Assembly (NCBI GenBank): GCA_036419695.1
Contig: CP143946.1
Location: 4,954,001 to 5,018,000, forward strand
Origin: [Clostridium] symbiosum
GTDB lineage: Bacteria > Bacillota > Clostridia > Lachnospirales > Lachnospiraceae
Direction of reading: 5' to 3'
Length of the DNA stretch: 64,000 nt
In this document: positions 26,118 through 34,750 of the stretch, in pieces
Layout of the letters: every line of letters starts with the position of its first letter
Numbering within the stretch: position 1 is the first letter of the stretch
Translations under genes and position numbers: made by a program
The notes under the pieces: model-generated
What the model was told of the DNA's origin: nothing
The model's input: only the letters and a program-made list of their open reading frames with translations
Databases searched by the model: none

Positions 26118-27293
26118 TTAAATTATAATAGCGCCCATCTCAAACCGGGTAAGCGGTTCGTACCCATCCTCTGTAATCAGGACCGTATCCGAATGCCGTA
26201 CCCCTCCCCACGATTTGTCCATTAATCCCGGTTCCACCGTCATCACCATGCCGGGTTCAAGCCGCAGCAGATTTCCCTGCTCCAGGGACGGAAACTCATG
26301 GGCGGAGCAGCCGACCCCATGCCCCACACGTCCCGGCAGGATTGAATCAAATCCGCTCTCAGAGTAAACCTTTGCCGCGACAACATACAGATCTTCAAAT
26401 GCCGCCCCCGGTTTTAATATCCGGAAGATACTCGCGCGCGCTTTAAGCATGGCGTCATAAGCATTCTGTTTAAATGAGTCCAGTTTTCCAATAATGACGG
26501 TTCTCTCATTTTCGGCATGATAGCCGTCCGTCTTGGCCCAGGCCATGGGAAGGGTCAAATCTCCCGTCCGTGGATGGTAATGCCGTGGGCAGTCACAGCC
26601 GTATGCGATATGCCCGTTGGAAAGACACCATATATGAAGACTGTCAATCATTCCTCCCTCCGAAGTACCAAAACCGCATACCTCAGAATCAGAAAATTTC
26701 TCATGCCACATCTTTCTCATGGAATACTGTCCCTGAGTACAGGCCTCCGCCTCGGAACAGCCCTGTTTTAAGTAATCGATCGTAACCTCCACACCTTTAT
26801 CAACAAGTGCTGCGGAACGTCTGATACGGCTTATCTCATATGGGTCTTTTATAATTTTCATCATATTGATCACCGGTGATACGTCGGTTATCCTGCCTGG
26901 GCTCAGCTTAACCTCAATCTCCCGGCAGAATCCGGAACTGCTGTAATCAAGCTCCAGTCCGAGATTCTTCTTATTTTTCCCCAGAAGCATCCCGGCTGCA
27001 TCGACGGGATGGGCGGCCAGCGGTATATTATCTCCCCACTTACCATAGATTTTGACATTATCAATCTTACCCTCTTCACAGGCATGGACGTAACGGATGG
27101 CATGCACCAGCAGACACGGTTCATCGTCCAGAGAAATAATCATAACCGCTGGATGGCTGTTCAAAACCGGATTAAAATTACTGAAATAAAACACGTTTTC
27201 CGGCTTCGTCAAAATCACCGCGTCCATTCCCTTTTCTGACATGATATTTTTTAGTTTATCTATTCGTCCATCTATATAATTTTTGCAGTCCAT
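26118..27293 (-). CDS. M24-family (Xaa-Pro peptidase/creatinase-type) protein with an altered metal site
   Basis: 391 residues with an N-terminal creatinase domain (1-150) and a C-terminal pita-bread domain. GRVGHGVGCSAHEFP (H325, H332) and VEPG (E354) are kept. The other metal ligands are changed: in the GDLTLPM to HAENERT stretch the two Asp are M250 and E261, and the last Glu is S368 in GVRHSD. A normal two-metal aminopeptidase site cannot form. Creatinase has the same fold without metals, so a metal-free amidinohydrolase-type or other C-N hydrolase is more likely than Pro-peptidase. It follows the C45-type gene by 9 bp. Confidence 0.85.
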   Translation of the reverse strand: MDCKNYIDGRIDKLKNIMSEKGMDAVILTKPENVFYFSNFNPVLNSHPAVMIISLDDEPCLLVHAIRYVHACEEGKIDNVKIYGKWGDNIPLAAHPVDAAGMLLGKNKKNLGLELDYSSSGFCREIEVKLSPGRITDVSPVINMMKIIKDPYEISRIRRSAALVDKGVEVTIDYLKQGCSEAEACTQGQYSMRKMWHEKFSDSEVCGFGTSEGGMIDSLHIWCLSNGHIAYGCDCPRHYHPRTGDLTLPMAWAKTDGYHAENERTVIIGKLDSFKQNAYDAMLKARASIFRILKPGAAFEDLYVVAAKVYSESGFDSILPGRVGHGVGCSAHEFPSLEQGNLLRLEPGMVMTVEPGLMDKSWGGVRHSDTVLITEDGYEPLTRFEMGAIII

Positions 27294-27302
27294 CGTCCCC
27301 TC

Positions 27303-28361
27303 CTACTTCAGCAATGCGTATTTCAGGCTGTCACATGGATTTCCCAGGGTAGTCCATGCCTCGCCGTCCTCAAGCACGAAAAGGCTTGTCGAGATCGTCC
27401 TGGAAGGCGCCCCCTCTTTCGGATGGCGGCAGAGCGCGTTTACTCCGTTTTCATGGTCTGACATAATGCGGAATAAATCCTGAAACCTGATTTTTCCATA
27501 CTGTTCCCTCAGCATTTCTTCCATTCTTCTATATCGGAAATATGTAGAGGGGTATTCCGCTTCTTCCGGATTCAGGTGTTTAAGCTGATCCGACAGGTAA
27601 TGGTTGGAACGGAAAAGAATGCCGCTTCCGCTGTCCTTTTCTACCGAAACTTTGTTCTTCGTCACCTCCGCCAGCCATGCCTCTTTCTGATCAACAATCA
27701 TAATGTTGAGTCCGTTCATCCGGGGAGACACCTTCACATAATCCAGCGCCTCCCGGGCCGTCTTACACCCGGCAAGCAGGAGGTGGACATTTAAAAATAT
27801 GTGGGAATCCTCCACTGTCTCCATATCCGCAGGCGCTTTGGCCGACCAGAAACCGGTCGTCGCAACTCCGACTCCATGGCTGTTCATCCCGCTGGCTGGA
27901 TAGGTGACCGTACCTGCACCATTAATCTCCACAATCCTCAGTCCGTCCGGATATTCCCGTTCCACCACAGCCTGCTCAATATAAGTGCTCATATCCCTGT
28001 TCTTAATCACATAGGTGCATCCATCCGCCGTCGCTTTGCCCCTGGCCATAATCATGCTGCATTCCTGGTTAAAATATCCCGTCATAAAATAAGCGGGGAT
28101 ATTCAGCATCAAAATCTCCTCAAAAGGGATCCCAGCTCCTTCCGATATCCCTTTCATTTCTTCAAAAATATCACTGTGCGCCCGTTCTAAAAAGGCTGCG
28201 TTCCTCTCAACAAACGCTTCATAACGTATCATATCAACGTGATCGGAAACCATCTTTTTTCTTACTTCTCCAATATTATGGAGAATGATTTCCCTAAGCT
28301 GCAACCCTTGCTGCAAGCCCTGTTCATATGGAGTTCCTTTCACTTTTACCATGCTGTTCAT
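27303..28361 (-). CDS. C45-family N-terminal nucleophile hydrolase (acyltransferase-like)
   Basis: 352 residues, similar to acyl-CoA:6-aminopenicillanate acyltransferases. The candidate nucleophile is C101 in FNQECSMIMARG, preceded by a helical region and followed by the family-type GCTYVIKNRDM and NSHGVGVATTGFW. If the usual maturation occurs, the chain is cut before C101 to give an N-terminal nucleophile. Bacterial members cleave or form amides of amino acids. With the M24-type gene 9 bp downstream it forms a two-gene operon acting on a C-N bond; the substrate is unknown. Confidence 0.82.
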   Translation of the reverse strand: MNSMVKVKGTPYEQGLQQGLQLREIILHNIGEVRKKMVSDHVDMIRYEAFVERNAAFLERAHSDIFEEMKGISEGAGIPFEEILMLNIPAYFMTGYFNQECSMIMARGKATADGCTYVIKNRDMSTYIEQAVVEREYPDGLRIVEINGAGTVTYPASGMNSHGVGVATTGFWSAKAPADMETVEDSHIFLNVHLLLAGCKTAREALDYVKVSPRMNGLNIMIVDQKEAWLAEVTKNKVSVEKDSGSGILFRSNHYLSDQLKHLNPEEAEYPSTYFRYRRMEEMLREQYGKIRFQDLFRIMSDHENGVNALCRHPKEGAPSRTISTSLFVLEDGEAWTTLGNPCDSLKYALLK

Positions 28362-28410
28362 GTTGTCAACCCCTTTAAAGTCCTTTCTGTTAGGAAACGT
28401 ATATTTATAA

Positions 28411-28614
28411 TTATTCCGGTGGGATCCCTGTTCTTATCGATAAATTCATTATATTCGCTGTCTTCCCTGTAATCAAAAAGTTATTTTTCGACCACCCTGA
28501 CAGTTTATTACCTGTCAAAGTTCCCTTCTGATTTTTGAAAAGCATAATATACTCTTTAGATTCACCCACGTGAACAACCCTATTTTCGACAGGTACACGG
28601 CTGTCTTTACTCAT
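28411..28614 (-). CDS. Doubtful small ORF, 67 residues
   Basis: An open frame with AAGGA five bases before its ATG, in the 440-bp gap between the ggt terminators and the C45 gene. The product (begins MSKDSRVPVENRVVHVGESK) matches nothing I know and has no clear domain. The frame could equally be chance within the promoter region of the C45-M24 operon. Confidence 0.2.
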   Translation of the reverse strand: MSKDSRVPVENRVVHVGESKEYIMLFKNQKGTLTGNKLSGWSKNNFLITGKTANIMNLSIRTGIPPE

Positions 28615-28639
28615 GTTATTCCTTGGATTCCCGGCAAAA

Positions 28640-28663
28640 GAAAAAGGACCGGTAACGGTCCTG
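28640..28663 (-). terminator. Second terminator behind ggt
   Basis: On the minus strand AGGACCG-TTAC-CGGTCCT is followed by TTTTCTTTT. This perfect short stem lies about 140 bp after the ggt stop, behind another terminator. Confidence 0.85.
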
Positions 28664-28687
28664 CTCAGATAAATTTATAAGATAGAA

Positions 28688-28746
28688 CAAAAAGAAAAGC
28701 CGGGATGGCTGAATCCCGTGTATACAGGCTCAGTCTCCCGGCTTTG
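28688..28746 (-). terminator. First terminator behind ggt
   Basis: On the minus strand AAAGCCGGGA pairs with TCCCGGCTTT and runs into TCTTTTTGT. Confidence 0.88.
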
Positions 28747-28800
28747 AAAGTGTAAAGAAGCGTATGCAATGTTATATTGTTTTAGTCGTCCTGACTGCAG

Positions 28801-30609
28801 TTAATACCCAACCGCTTTCCCGTCACGCCTCGGATCCGCACCGCCGCGCAGCGTTCCGTCGGGAAGCATCTCTACAGCCTGCACGCACGGATAATCCATC
28901 CAGTCTCCGGTTTCAAGTACCGGATGGCCCAGGGCTTTTAATCCTTCGATTACGTCTTTGTCGATCCTGGTCTCGATCATGATTGTCTCATCGCTTGTGG
29001 TCCAATCGGAACCGGCATGGATTCTCGGTGCGGAAATCGCATCCTGGATATCCATATCAAAATCAATGACATTAGAGATAACCTGAGCCACACCGGAAAT
29101 AATTCTCTGGGAACCCGGCGCGCCGATGGTCATAACCGGCTTTCCGTCTTTAAGGATAATCGTAGGTGACATGGAGCTCATCGGACGTTTGCCCGGCTGT
29201 ACCTCGTTGGCTGTCCCAACCTCGGCGTCGAAGTCGTCCATCTCGTCGTTCATAATGAATCCGTACCCCTCCGGAACCACACCGGAACCGAATACGTAAT
29301 TGATTGTTTTCGTTACAGCGACAATATTGCCCTGTTTATCCATGATGGAGTAGTGGGTCGTCTGTGGGGACTCATAAGCCCATGCATCTCCATGCTCAAA
29401 AATCTGTGCTTTTTCCGGATCGATCTGGGATGCCAGTTCCTTTGCATATTCTTTGGAGGCCATTCCCGTCAGCGGAACATCGATAAAATCGGTATCTGCC
29501 GCAAAGAAACCTCTGTCCTTGTATGCCATTTTCATAGCTTCCGTCAATGTGTGAAGATGCTCCGTTGAATTGTGTCCCATTCCCTTAATATCAAAGTTCT
29601 CGAGAATGTTCAGAATCTCCACGATTGTCGTGCCGCCCGATGATGGAGGCGGGGAGGAAAGAATCTCATATCCTCTGTATGTGCCGCTGACCGGTGTCCT
29701 GAGCTTGATATCGTAGTTTGCCAGATCTTCCAGAGTCAGGATTCCACCCGCTTCCTGGACTGCCTTAACCATGGCTTCCGCCATTGCTCCCTTGTAGAAC
29801 GCATCCGGGCCGTTGTCGCGGATCAGGGAAAGTGATTTTGCGAGATCCGGGTTTTTAATCACATCGCCGACCGGATATGGGAATCCTTCTTTCAGGTAGA
29901 TATCACCGCAGGCCTCGAAGCGGGTGAGCACTTCGAACTCTTCCATCATATCCCGGTTCAGGACAGCCGATACCTCATAGCCGTTCTCCGCCATCTCGAT
30001 GGCCGGATTCATAACCTCTTCCCTTGTCATTGTTCCGTATGTATCCAGGGCGTATAACAGTCCTTTTACCTCGCCCGGTACGCCGACTGCGGGGCCGCCC
30101 AGCCATTTTGTGTCATCTGTCAGTTCGCCGTTTTCATCGACCGGCCACATTCCCGGCTCTGCCTTGGACGGCGCCGGTTCACGGAAGTCTACAAATACAT
30201 TCTCGCCTGTCTCCGCCGAATGGATTAACATAAATCCGCCTCCGCCGATACCGGATGACTGCGGCTCGCATACACCCAGGGCAAAGCCTACGGCAACCGC
30301 TGCGTCTACGGCGTTTCCGCCGGCCTCAATAATGTCGGCTCCTATCTTTGACGCCTCATATTTACCTGTGGATACCACGCCGTTTTTACCGTTTCCGTCA
30401 CGGTCATCGCGCTTAATCTGTCCGTTCTCGTCGTAAGGTTTCCATCCCTCTTCCTCCGCCGGAGCTTCCTGCGTTTCCTCAGGCGCTTCCGTCTGGACAG
30501 CGGACTCCTGAACCGCCTCCGTGGCCGGCGGCGTGGTCTTTGTCTGGCATCCCGTAACGGATGTCGCCAGAGCAGCAGCTAAAAAGAGCGCCAAACTTTT
30601 CTTTCTCAT
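28801..30609 (-). CDS. ggt: Gamma-glutamyltranspeptidase, lipoprotein
   Basis: Cleaves gamma-glutamyl amides such as glutathione outside the cell. The 602-residue chain starts with a lipoprotein signal ending in SVTGC (C21), so it is membrane-anchored, followed by a Glu/Ala/Pro linker. The large-subunit domain starts GVVSTGKYEASKIGADIIEA, with GIGGGGFMLIH. The self-cleavage site is before T417 in ESPQTTHYSIMDKQG, which becomes the N-terminal nucleophile of the small subunit. SSPPPSSGGTT and GAPGSQRI are substrate-binding loops. It is the last gene of the operon that begins at 33944. Confidence 0.95.
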   Translation of the reverse strand: MRKKSLALFLAAALATSVTGCQTKTTPPATEAVQESAVQTEAPEETQEAPAEEEGWKPYDENGQIKRDDRDGNGKNGVVSTGKYEASKIGADIIEAGGNAVDAAVAVGFALGVCEPQSSGIGGGGFMLIHSAETGENVFVDFREPAPSKAEPGMWPVDENGELTDDTKWLGGPAVGVPGEVKGLLYALDTYGTMTREEVMNPAIEMAENGYEVSAVLNRDMMEEFEVLTRFEACGDIYLKEGFPYPVGDVIKNPDLAKSLSLIRDNGPDAFYKGAMAEAMVKAVQEAGGILTLEDLANYDIKLRTPVSGTYRGYEILSSPPPSSGGTTIVEILNILENFDIKGMGHNSTEHLHTLTEAMKMAYKDRGFFAADTDFIDVPLTGMASKEYAKELASQIDPEKAQIFEHGDAWAYESPQTTHYSIMDKQGNIVAVTKTINYVFGSGVVPEGYGFIMNDEMDDFDAEVGTANEVQPGKRPMSSMSPTIILKDGKPVMTIGAPGSQRIISGVAQVISNVIDFDMDIQDAISAPRIHAGSDWTTSDETIMIETRIDKDVIEGLKALGHPVLETGDWMDYPCVQAVEMLPDGTLRGGADPRRDGKAVGY

Positions 30610-30686
30610 ATTTATATCCTCCTCATCTCTCTTAAAAGGTTACCGTTCCGGAGTGTGTCTGACTGAAAACAATTTTCACTCACACT

Positions 30687-31832
30687 CTAGTTCAGAAAAC
30701 TTCCCAGTCTGTTTCCCCCCAGATCCGAGCCGTCCGAATCCAGGAACAGTTCCGCATAGGTTGGAACTTCTGAAAAAACAATCTGGTTGTCCGGGTACAG
30801 CTGGTTGTATGCTTTCGTATACTCGATGACTCCCTGAAGATGTCTTCCGACCCTCTCCTCAATGGGATGCCCGTTCTCATCATAGGGAACATACAGAAAT
30901 CCCAGCTTCGCGCTCTTGACATACGCCTTATCTTTGCCCGTCAGGGCCAGTTTTTCATTGGTTGCCCCGCGCAGACGTCCCTGTGATGCATTGGCGGTTT
31001 CCATCAGCAGCGGAATCGTTTTCGTATAATCTCCCAGCTCCCTGTGTGTCAGGCCGTGCAGGTTGGTCGGCGACGGTTCCAGTGACATCTGGATACCCGC
31101 AAAGGTCAATTCCATCATTCCGCTGGCCGCCAGCGACATCCCCTTTTCATGGGAAACCGTCGCGTTGATAACCGGGTACTCCGGGGATGCTTCATGCAGG
31201 TCGAAGGTTTCGTCCACGCCTTCCGCCCGGATCATCTCCGCTATTGCATAGGCCGCTTTTTCCGTAGAATTGCCGTCCGGCTTTCCCGGGTACGCCCGGT
31301 TGATATTTCTTGTCTCCGAGCCGGAGAGCTGCTGCCCGGAGGCCGCATGCACATAGACGTCCGGATCCGGCCACTGGTCAATCGGATTGGAGGCCCTGGA
31401 GCCATAACGGAATTTCCGCTCTCCGCTGGGTGTTGTAATGTGCATATACTGTGGGGACGCCTCCTGGGGATCGTTGTGGGTCATTCCACTTCGGTTGGTA
31501 AAGGGAATCACGTAGACCGTTCCCTCTTCCACCTTTGCCGTTTCAATAAATGTAATAGCCGCCATATATCCGGCCGGTTCATTCCCGTGGGTTCCTCCGA
31601 GAATCAGCACCTTGCCGCCCGGTTTTTCTCCCTCCATCACATAGACTTCCGTGTCCATGTTCGTGCCTTTGATGCCGTCAAAATACTCGGAAAGCATCTT
31701 CGTGCCCGTCACACCCGGTCCCGGCTTAATCTCCCCGAGATTCTTCAGTGACGCGAAATTCTGTCCCGTCACCGCTGTCACCAGCAGCGCCGCCGCCAGG
31801 CAGACAGCCGCTGTAATATGGTTTTTCTTCAT
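30687..31832 (-). CDS. Secreted M14/AstE-type zinc hydrolase
   Basis: 381 residues with an N-terminal signal or anchor sequence (AAVCLAAALLVTAVTG). The zinc-binding set is GGTHGNEP (H82, E85) and FDLHEAS (H213), as in succinylglutamate desuccinylase and zinc carboxypeptidases; RNINRAYPG matches the substrate-binding arginine loop. It should cleave an amide or C-terminal peptide bond outside the cell. Immediately behind it (77 bp) comes ggt; ahead lie a tiny membrane protein and a permease. This arrangement suggests extracellular trimming of peptides before uptake. Confidence 0.8.
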   Translation of the reverse strand: MKKNHITAAVCLAAALLVTAVTGQNFASLKNLGEIKPGPGVTGTKMLSEYFDGIKGTNMDTEVYVMEGEKPGGKVLILGGTHGNEPAGYMAAITFIETAKVEEGTVYVIPFTNRSGMTHNDPQEASPQYMHITTPSGERKFRYGSRASNPIDQWPDPDVYVHAASGQQLSGSETRNINRAYPGKPDGNSTEKAAYAIAEMIRAEGVDETFDLHEASPEYPVINATVSHEKGMSLAASGMMELTFAGIQMSLEPSPTNLHGLTHRELGDYTKTIPLLMETANASQGRLRGATNEKLALTGKDKAYVKSAKLGFLYVPYDENGHPIEERVGRHLQGVIEYTKAYNQLYPDNQIVFSEVPTYAELFLDSDGSDLGGNRLGSFLN

Positions 31833-31842
31833 GTCTGCCTCC

Positions 31843-31989
31843 TTATTTAATCATTAATAATCTCAGTATCAGCGGAATTACGACGAGCGCGGCGTTGGCC
31901 TGCAGTGTAATCTTTTTTTCGTCAAACAGGTTCCAGATGGTAAAAATCAGGACAAGTGCCACAATTCCTCTGTAAATCAATGTAATCAT
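31843..31989 (-). CDS. 48-residue double-spanning membrane protein
   Basis: A short gene between the permease and the M14-type hydrolase. It starts at ATG 31987-31989, behind a strong GGAGGGATCGG site, and ends with TAA at 31843-31845. The product begins MITLIYRGIVALVLIFTIWN, has a short polar turn (FDEKK), and a second hydrophobic stretch (ALVVIPLILRLLMI). It fills the gap with 15 bp to the permease stop and 10 bp to the hydrolase start, so it is surely translated as part of the operon. It could stand in for the small subunit of a TRAP-like transporter, which is inference. Confidence 0.8.
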   Translation of the reverse strand: MITLIYRGIVALVLIFTIWNLFDEKKITLQANAALVVIPLILRLLMIK

Positions 31990-32004
31990 ATCCGATCCCT
32001 CCCT

Positions 32005-33282
32005 CTATTTAATCACAATATACGGCGCCAGAACATTAGCAAGAAGAATAAATGCAATGGCCCAGACAATAATCATCAGGGACGGAATCATACACTTTTT
32101 AAGCACTTTCGTATACTTGTCAAGACCGACTACCTGGGCTGCAAAGATTCCGGCCAGCGCCGTCGGGGGCATCATGTCTCCCAGTGAAGCGATCAGGGAA
32201 ATGGCCGCCGCCGTGATAATCTGGTTCTTACTCAGGAAAGCCAGCAAAAACGGTACTCCCAGCACGGAGGCCGCTCCGTAGGAAGATACTGCGCCGAACA
32301 GAGGAATGGTAACCGCCATCGCCAGATATAAGAATCCGTTCGGAAGGCTCAGGCAGGTTGTTACAATAAAGCCGCGCACGCCCGTCAGCGTCATAATCTG
32401 AATAAACATTCCGACGCCCATCAGGATTCCCAGAACAGGAAGCACACTCTGGACCGCGTCCTTACATACCTTCTGCACATTGATTTTGTAGCCGGTGAAC
32501 AGTCCCGTCACCGAGGCAATCATGAAAATCAGCGGCATTCCCAGGTTGGGGAGTGATGGAACCGTCTTATTCAGGACCATCAGAATCATTGCCACAAAAA
32601 TCGGGATGTAAATCTTGAAACCGAATTTCTCGCCCGGCTCCTGATTCAGTTTTTCCCTGATTACTTCGTATTCCAGCTTTTTCACATATTTTAACCCGAA
32701 CATCAGGGCAAAAATAAATGCAAGCGGAAATGTCAGAAACGCAAGGGGAAGTTCAAATCCGACATAAGGGATATCAATTCCGCCTCCGATAATCATGGCC
32801 GGAATGTTGACCGGCGGAGCTATCATTCCCAGGATTCCGCCCATGGCCAGGATGCAGGCCGTTTCAAGCTGCGGAATTCCGATCAGCATCAGCACCGGGG
32901 CCATAATGGAACCGGCGGAGAGAACCGCTGCGGTGGAAGAACCGGTAATCATGCCCGGAAACATAATGACCAGCATAATCAGGCAGACCAGCAGGGCCGG
33001 GGCCTTATGGAACTTCTCAATAATCAGGGAAGACAGCGCATCCAGCGCTCCCGACTCCTGGATTACTTTCATGAAAATCATGGCGGTCGTAATAACCAGA
33101 ATCGTATCCACGTAGGAGAAGGTTCCCTCGATCAGATGACGGATCGGAAAACCATATCCTCCCACAAGGGCTCCGACGATGGCCGCCAGCACCATGGAGA
33201 GGCTTACCGGCAGCTTCAGAAGAAAACAGCCTGCCACGAACACAACTACCATGGCCAAAAATATTATCAGCTCAATACTCAT
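32005..33282 (-). CDS. DctM-like (ion transporter superfamily) permease
   Basis: 425 residues, about 11-12 hydrophobic segments. It resembles the large permease of TRAP transporters: an inverted repeat with MFPGMITGSSTAAVLSAGSI, GGILGMIAPPVNIPAMIIGG in the first half and SLIASLGDMMPPTALAGIFA in the second. The usual TRAP partners DctP and DctQ are missing; instead a DUF6305-like lipoprotein precedes it by 17 bp and a 48-residue membrane protein follows. It may form a variant binding-protein-dependent carrier for carboxylates or short peptides. Confidence 0.8.
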   Translation of the reverse strand: MSIELIIFLAMVVVFVAGCFLLKLPVSLSMVLAAIVGALVGGYGFPIRHLIEGTFSYVDTILVITTAMIFMKVIQESGALDALSSLIIEKFHKAPALLVCLIMLVIMFPGMITGSSTAAVLSAGSIMAPVLMLIGIPQLETACILAMGGILGMIAPPVNIPAMIIGGGIDIPYVGFELPLAFLTFPLAFIFALMFGLKYVKKLEYEVIREKLNQEPGEKFGFKIYIPIFVAMILMVLNKTVPSLPNLGMPLIFMIASVTGLFTGYKINVQKVCKDAVQSVLPVLGILMGVGMFIQIMTLTGVRGFIVTTCLSLPNGFLYLAMAVTIPLFGAVSSYGAASVLGVPFLLAFLSKNQIITAAAISLIASLGDMMPPTALAGIFAAQVVGLDKYTKVLKKCMIPSLMIIVWAIAFILLANVLAPYIVIK

Positions 33283-33299
33283 ATGTAACCCCCTGAAAC

Positions 33300-33944
33300 T
33301 TAAGATTTAAATGCGGCGCCCAGTTTCGGAACCACGTCGGCCATGCTGCTCACCTCGTCGAAAGGAATTCCTGCCTGTGCCGCAAGTCCCCTCATGAGGC
33401 CGTCCTTATCTCCGTCCGCCACTACGATGGCATAGTCTGCTTTTTCAAAACTCGGTGCAATGAATTTATCAGATAAATCACCGCGTCTGGCTTCTCCGCC
33501 CACATGCACCGCGATGATGACGATTCCCTGCTCATCCGCCGCGCCAATCAGTTCGGCCACACGCTCCAGTTCACCGTTGGCGTCGATTCCGGCGGCTCCA
33601 AGTCCTTTGGAGGAACCTCCCACGGCCAGCATCAGCGTCTTAATCCCTTCCAAATCCGCCGAGGTGGCAAGGCTGTTTTTCTCACACTTGATGTTGTTCT
33701 TATCCAGCATCGTCTTAACCATCTCATAATCGGCGCTCTGTCCTACGGAAGTCAGAAGAACCGGCGCTTCGGCGATCGCCTCCTTGAGCCCCTCAACTTC
33801 CGCGGGTGCCTGCACCTCTCCGCCTGCGGCCTGTGTCTGCGTGGCAGCCGGCTGGCCGCTTCCCTGGGAAGTCTTTTCCCCACATCCGCTCACTGCCATG
33901 GCCAGCGCCAGGCACATTAAAACTGCAACTGATTTCTTTCTCAT
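33300..33944 (-). CDS. DUF6305-like lipoprotein, probable solute-binding partner
   Basis: 214 residues. A lipoprotein signal ends in AVSGC, followed by a Gln/Ala-rich linker. The domain starts APVLLTSVGQSADYEMVKTM, which I recall as the mark of DUF6305 proteins. It has alternating hydrophobic strands (TLMLAVGGSSKGLG, GIVIIAVHVGG, YAIVVADGDKD), consistent with a Rossmann-like binding fold. It is the first gene of a five-gene operon leading to a DctM-like permease, so a role in substrate capture is likely. The family assignment is from memory. Confidence 0.7.
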   Translation of the reverse strand: MRKKSVAVLMCLALAMAVSGCGEKTSQGSGQPAATQTQAAGGEVQAPAEVEGLKEAIAEAPVLLTSVGQSADYEMVKTMLDKNNIKCEKNSLATSADLEGIKTLMLAVGGSSKGLGAAGIDANGELERVAELIGAADEQGIVIIAVHVGGEARRGDLSDKFIAPSFEKADYAIVVADGDKDGLMRGLAAQAGIPFDEVSSMADVVPKLGAAFKS

Positions 33945-34039
33945 ATTTCCCTCCTGTGTTATTTTTTTGTTAAAATCATAGTATCATAGGCCATCCCAAA
34001 CTTCTATTTTTTCTCTTATTTATCTCTCGTTGAAATAGA

Positions 34040-34100
34040 CAAAAAAGGAGCTGTTTTTTCGTGATTTTAACCATAAAATCATTTTAAAACAGCTCTTTTC
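34040..34100 (-). terminator. Terminator of the two-component operon
   Basis: On the minus strand AGAGCTGTTTT pairs with AAAACAGCTC, then CTTTTTTGTC. An inner GATTTTATGG/CCATAAAATC-type stem lengthens the hairpin. Confidence 0.88.
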
Positions 34101-34117
34101 TAATAGTTTCATACAAT

Positions 34118-34750
34118 TTACAGCAGTAAATAGCTCTGTTTCGGCCTTCCTTTCTTGCCGTAACTGCTCTTTACCTCCACTTTTCCATCCGAGGTAAGGT
34201 GCTGGAGATAGCGGTATGTCGTCTGATAGGCAAGCCCCGTTTTCTCCGAGATTTCCTCCACGGTAAGGTACTGTGTCTGTCCCCTCATCGCATCCTTAAT
34301 CAGCTCCATCGTAGAGGTTCCGATGCCCTTGACGATAAACGGTTCGTACTCATTCTTCCTTGCCTTTTTGCTCTCCATCAGCCTGATATGGACGCGGATT
34401 CTGGAAATAATATCCGGCGCCTTGATCGGTTTCGTGGCAAAATCACTGGCGCCCGCCTCCAGAAACTTGTCGGCAATGCTCTGATCCTCATCTATCGTAA
34501 ATACAATGATGGGAATGTCCGGATCGATTTTCCGGAACATTTTCACTCCCTCCACCCCATTGATATGCGGCATGTGGTAGTCAATCAGAATAAGATCGGG
34601 CGTGCTCTTCTCATACAGTTCCAGCGCCTGCCTGACGTTTTGGGCCATCAGCCCCTCCCAGCCCTGTGTCTCAATCACCGCTTTCAGCGCGCAGAGAATC
34701 TCCGGCTCATCATCAATCAACAGAATTTTAATTACACTGCTGCTCATCAT
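34118..34750 (-). CDS. Response regulator, CitB/DcuR-like
   Basis: 210 residues. The receiver domain (1-125) has the acidic pocket D13/D14 and the phosphorylation site D57 (LILIDYHMP). The C-terminal DNA-binding part (YLTVEEISEKTGLAYQTTYR, then YLQHLTSDGKVEVKSSYGKK) resembles that of CitB/DcuR/MalR regulators for di- and tricarboxylates. Its first bases overlap the kinase gene by 23 bp, so both are made from one mRNA. The next genes downstream are the DUF6305-permease operon, a likely target. Confidence 0.92.
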   Translation of the reverse strand: MMSSSVIKILLIDDEPEILCALKAVIETQGWEGLMAQNVRQALELYEKSTPDLILIDYHMPHINGVEGVKMFRKIDPDIPIIVFTIDEDQSIADKFLEAGASDFATKPIKAPDIISRIRVHIRLMESKKARKNEYEPFIVKGIGTSTMELIKDAMRGQTQYLTVEEISEKTGLAYQTTYRYLQHLTSDGKVEVKSSYGKKGRPKQSYLLL

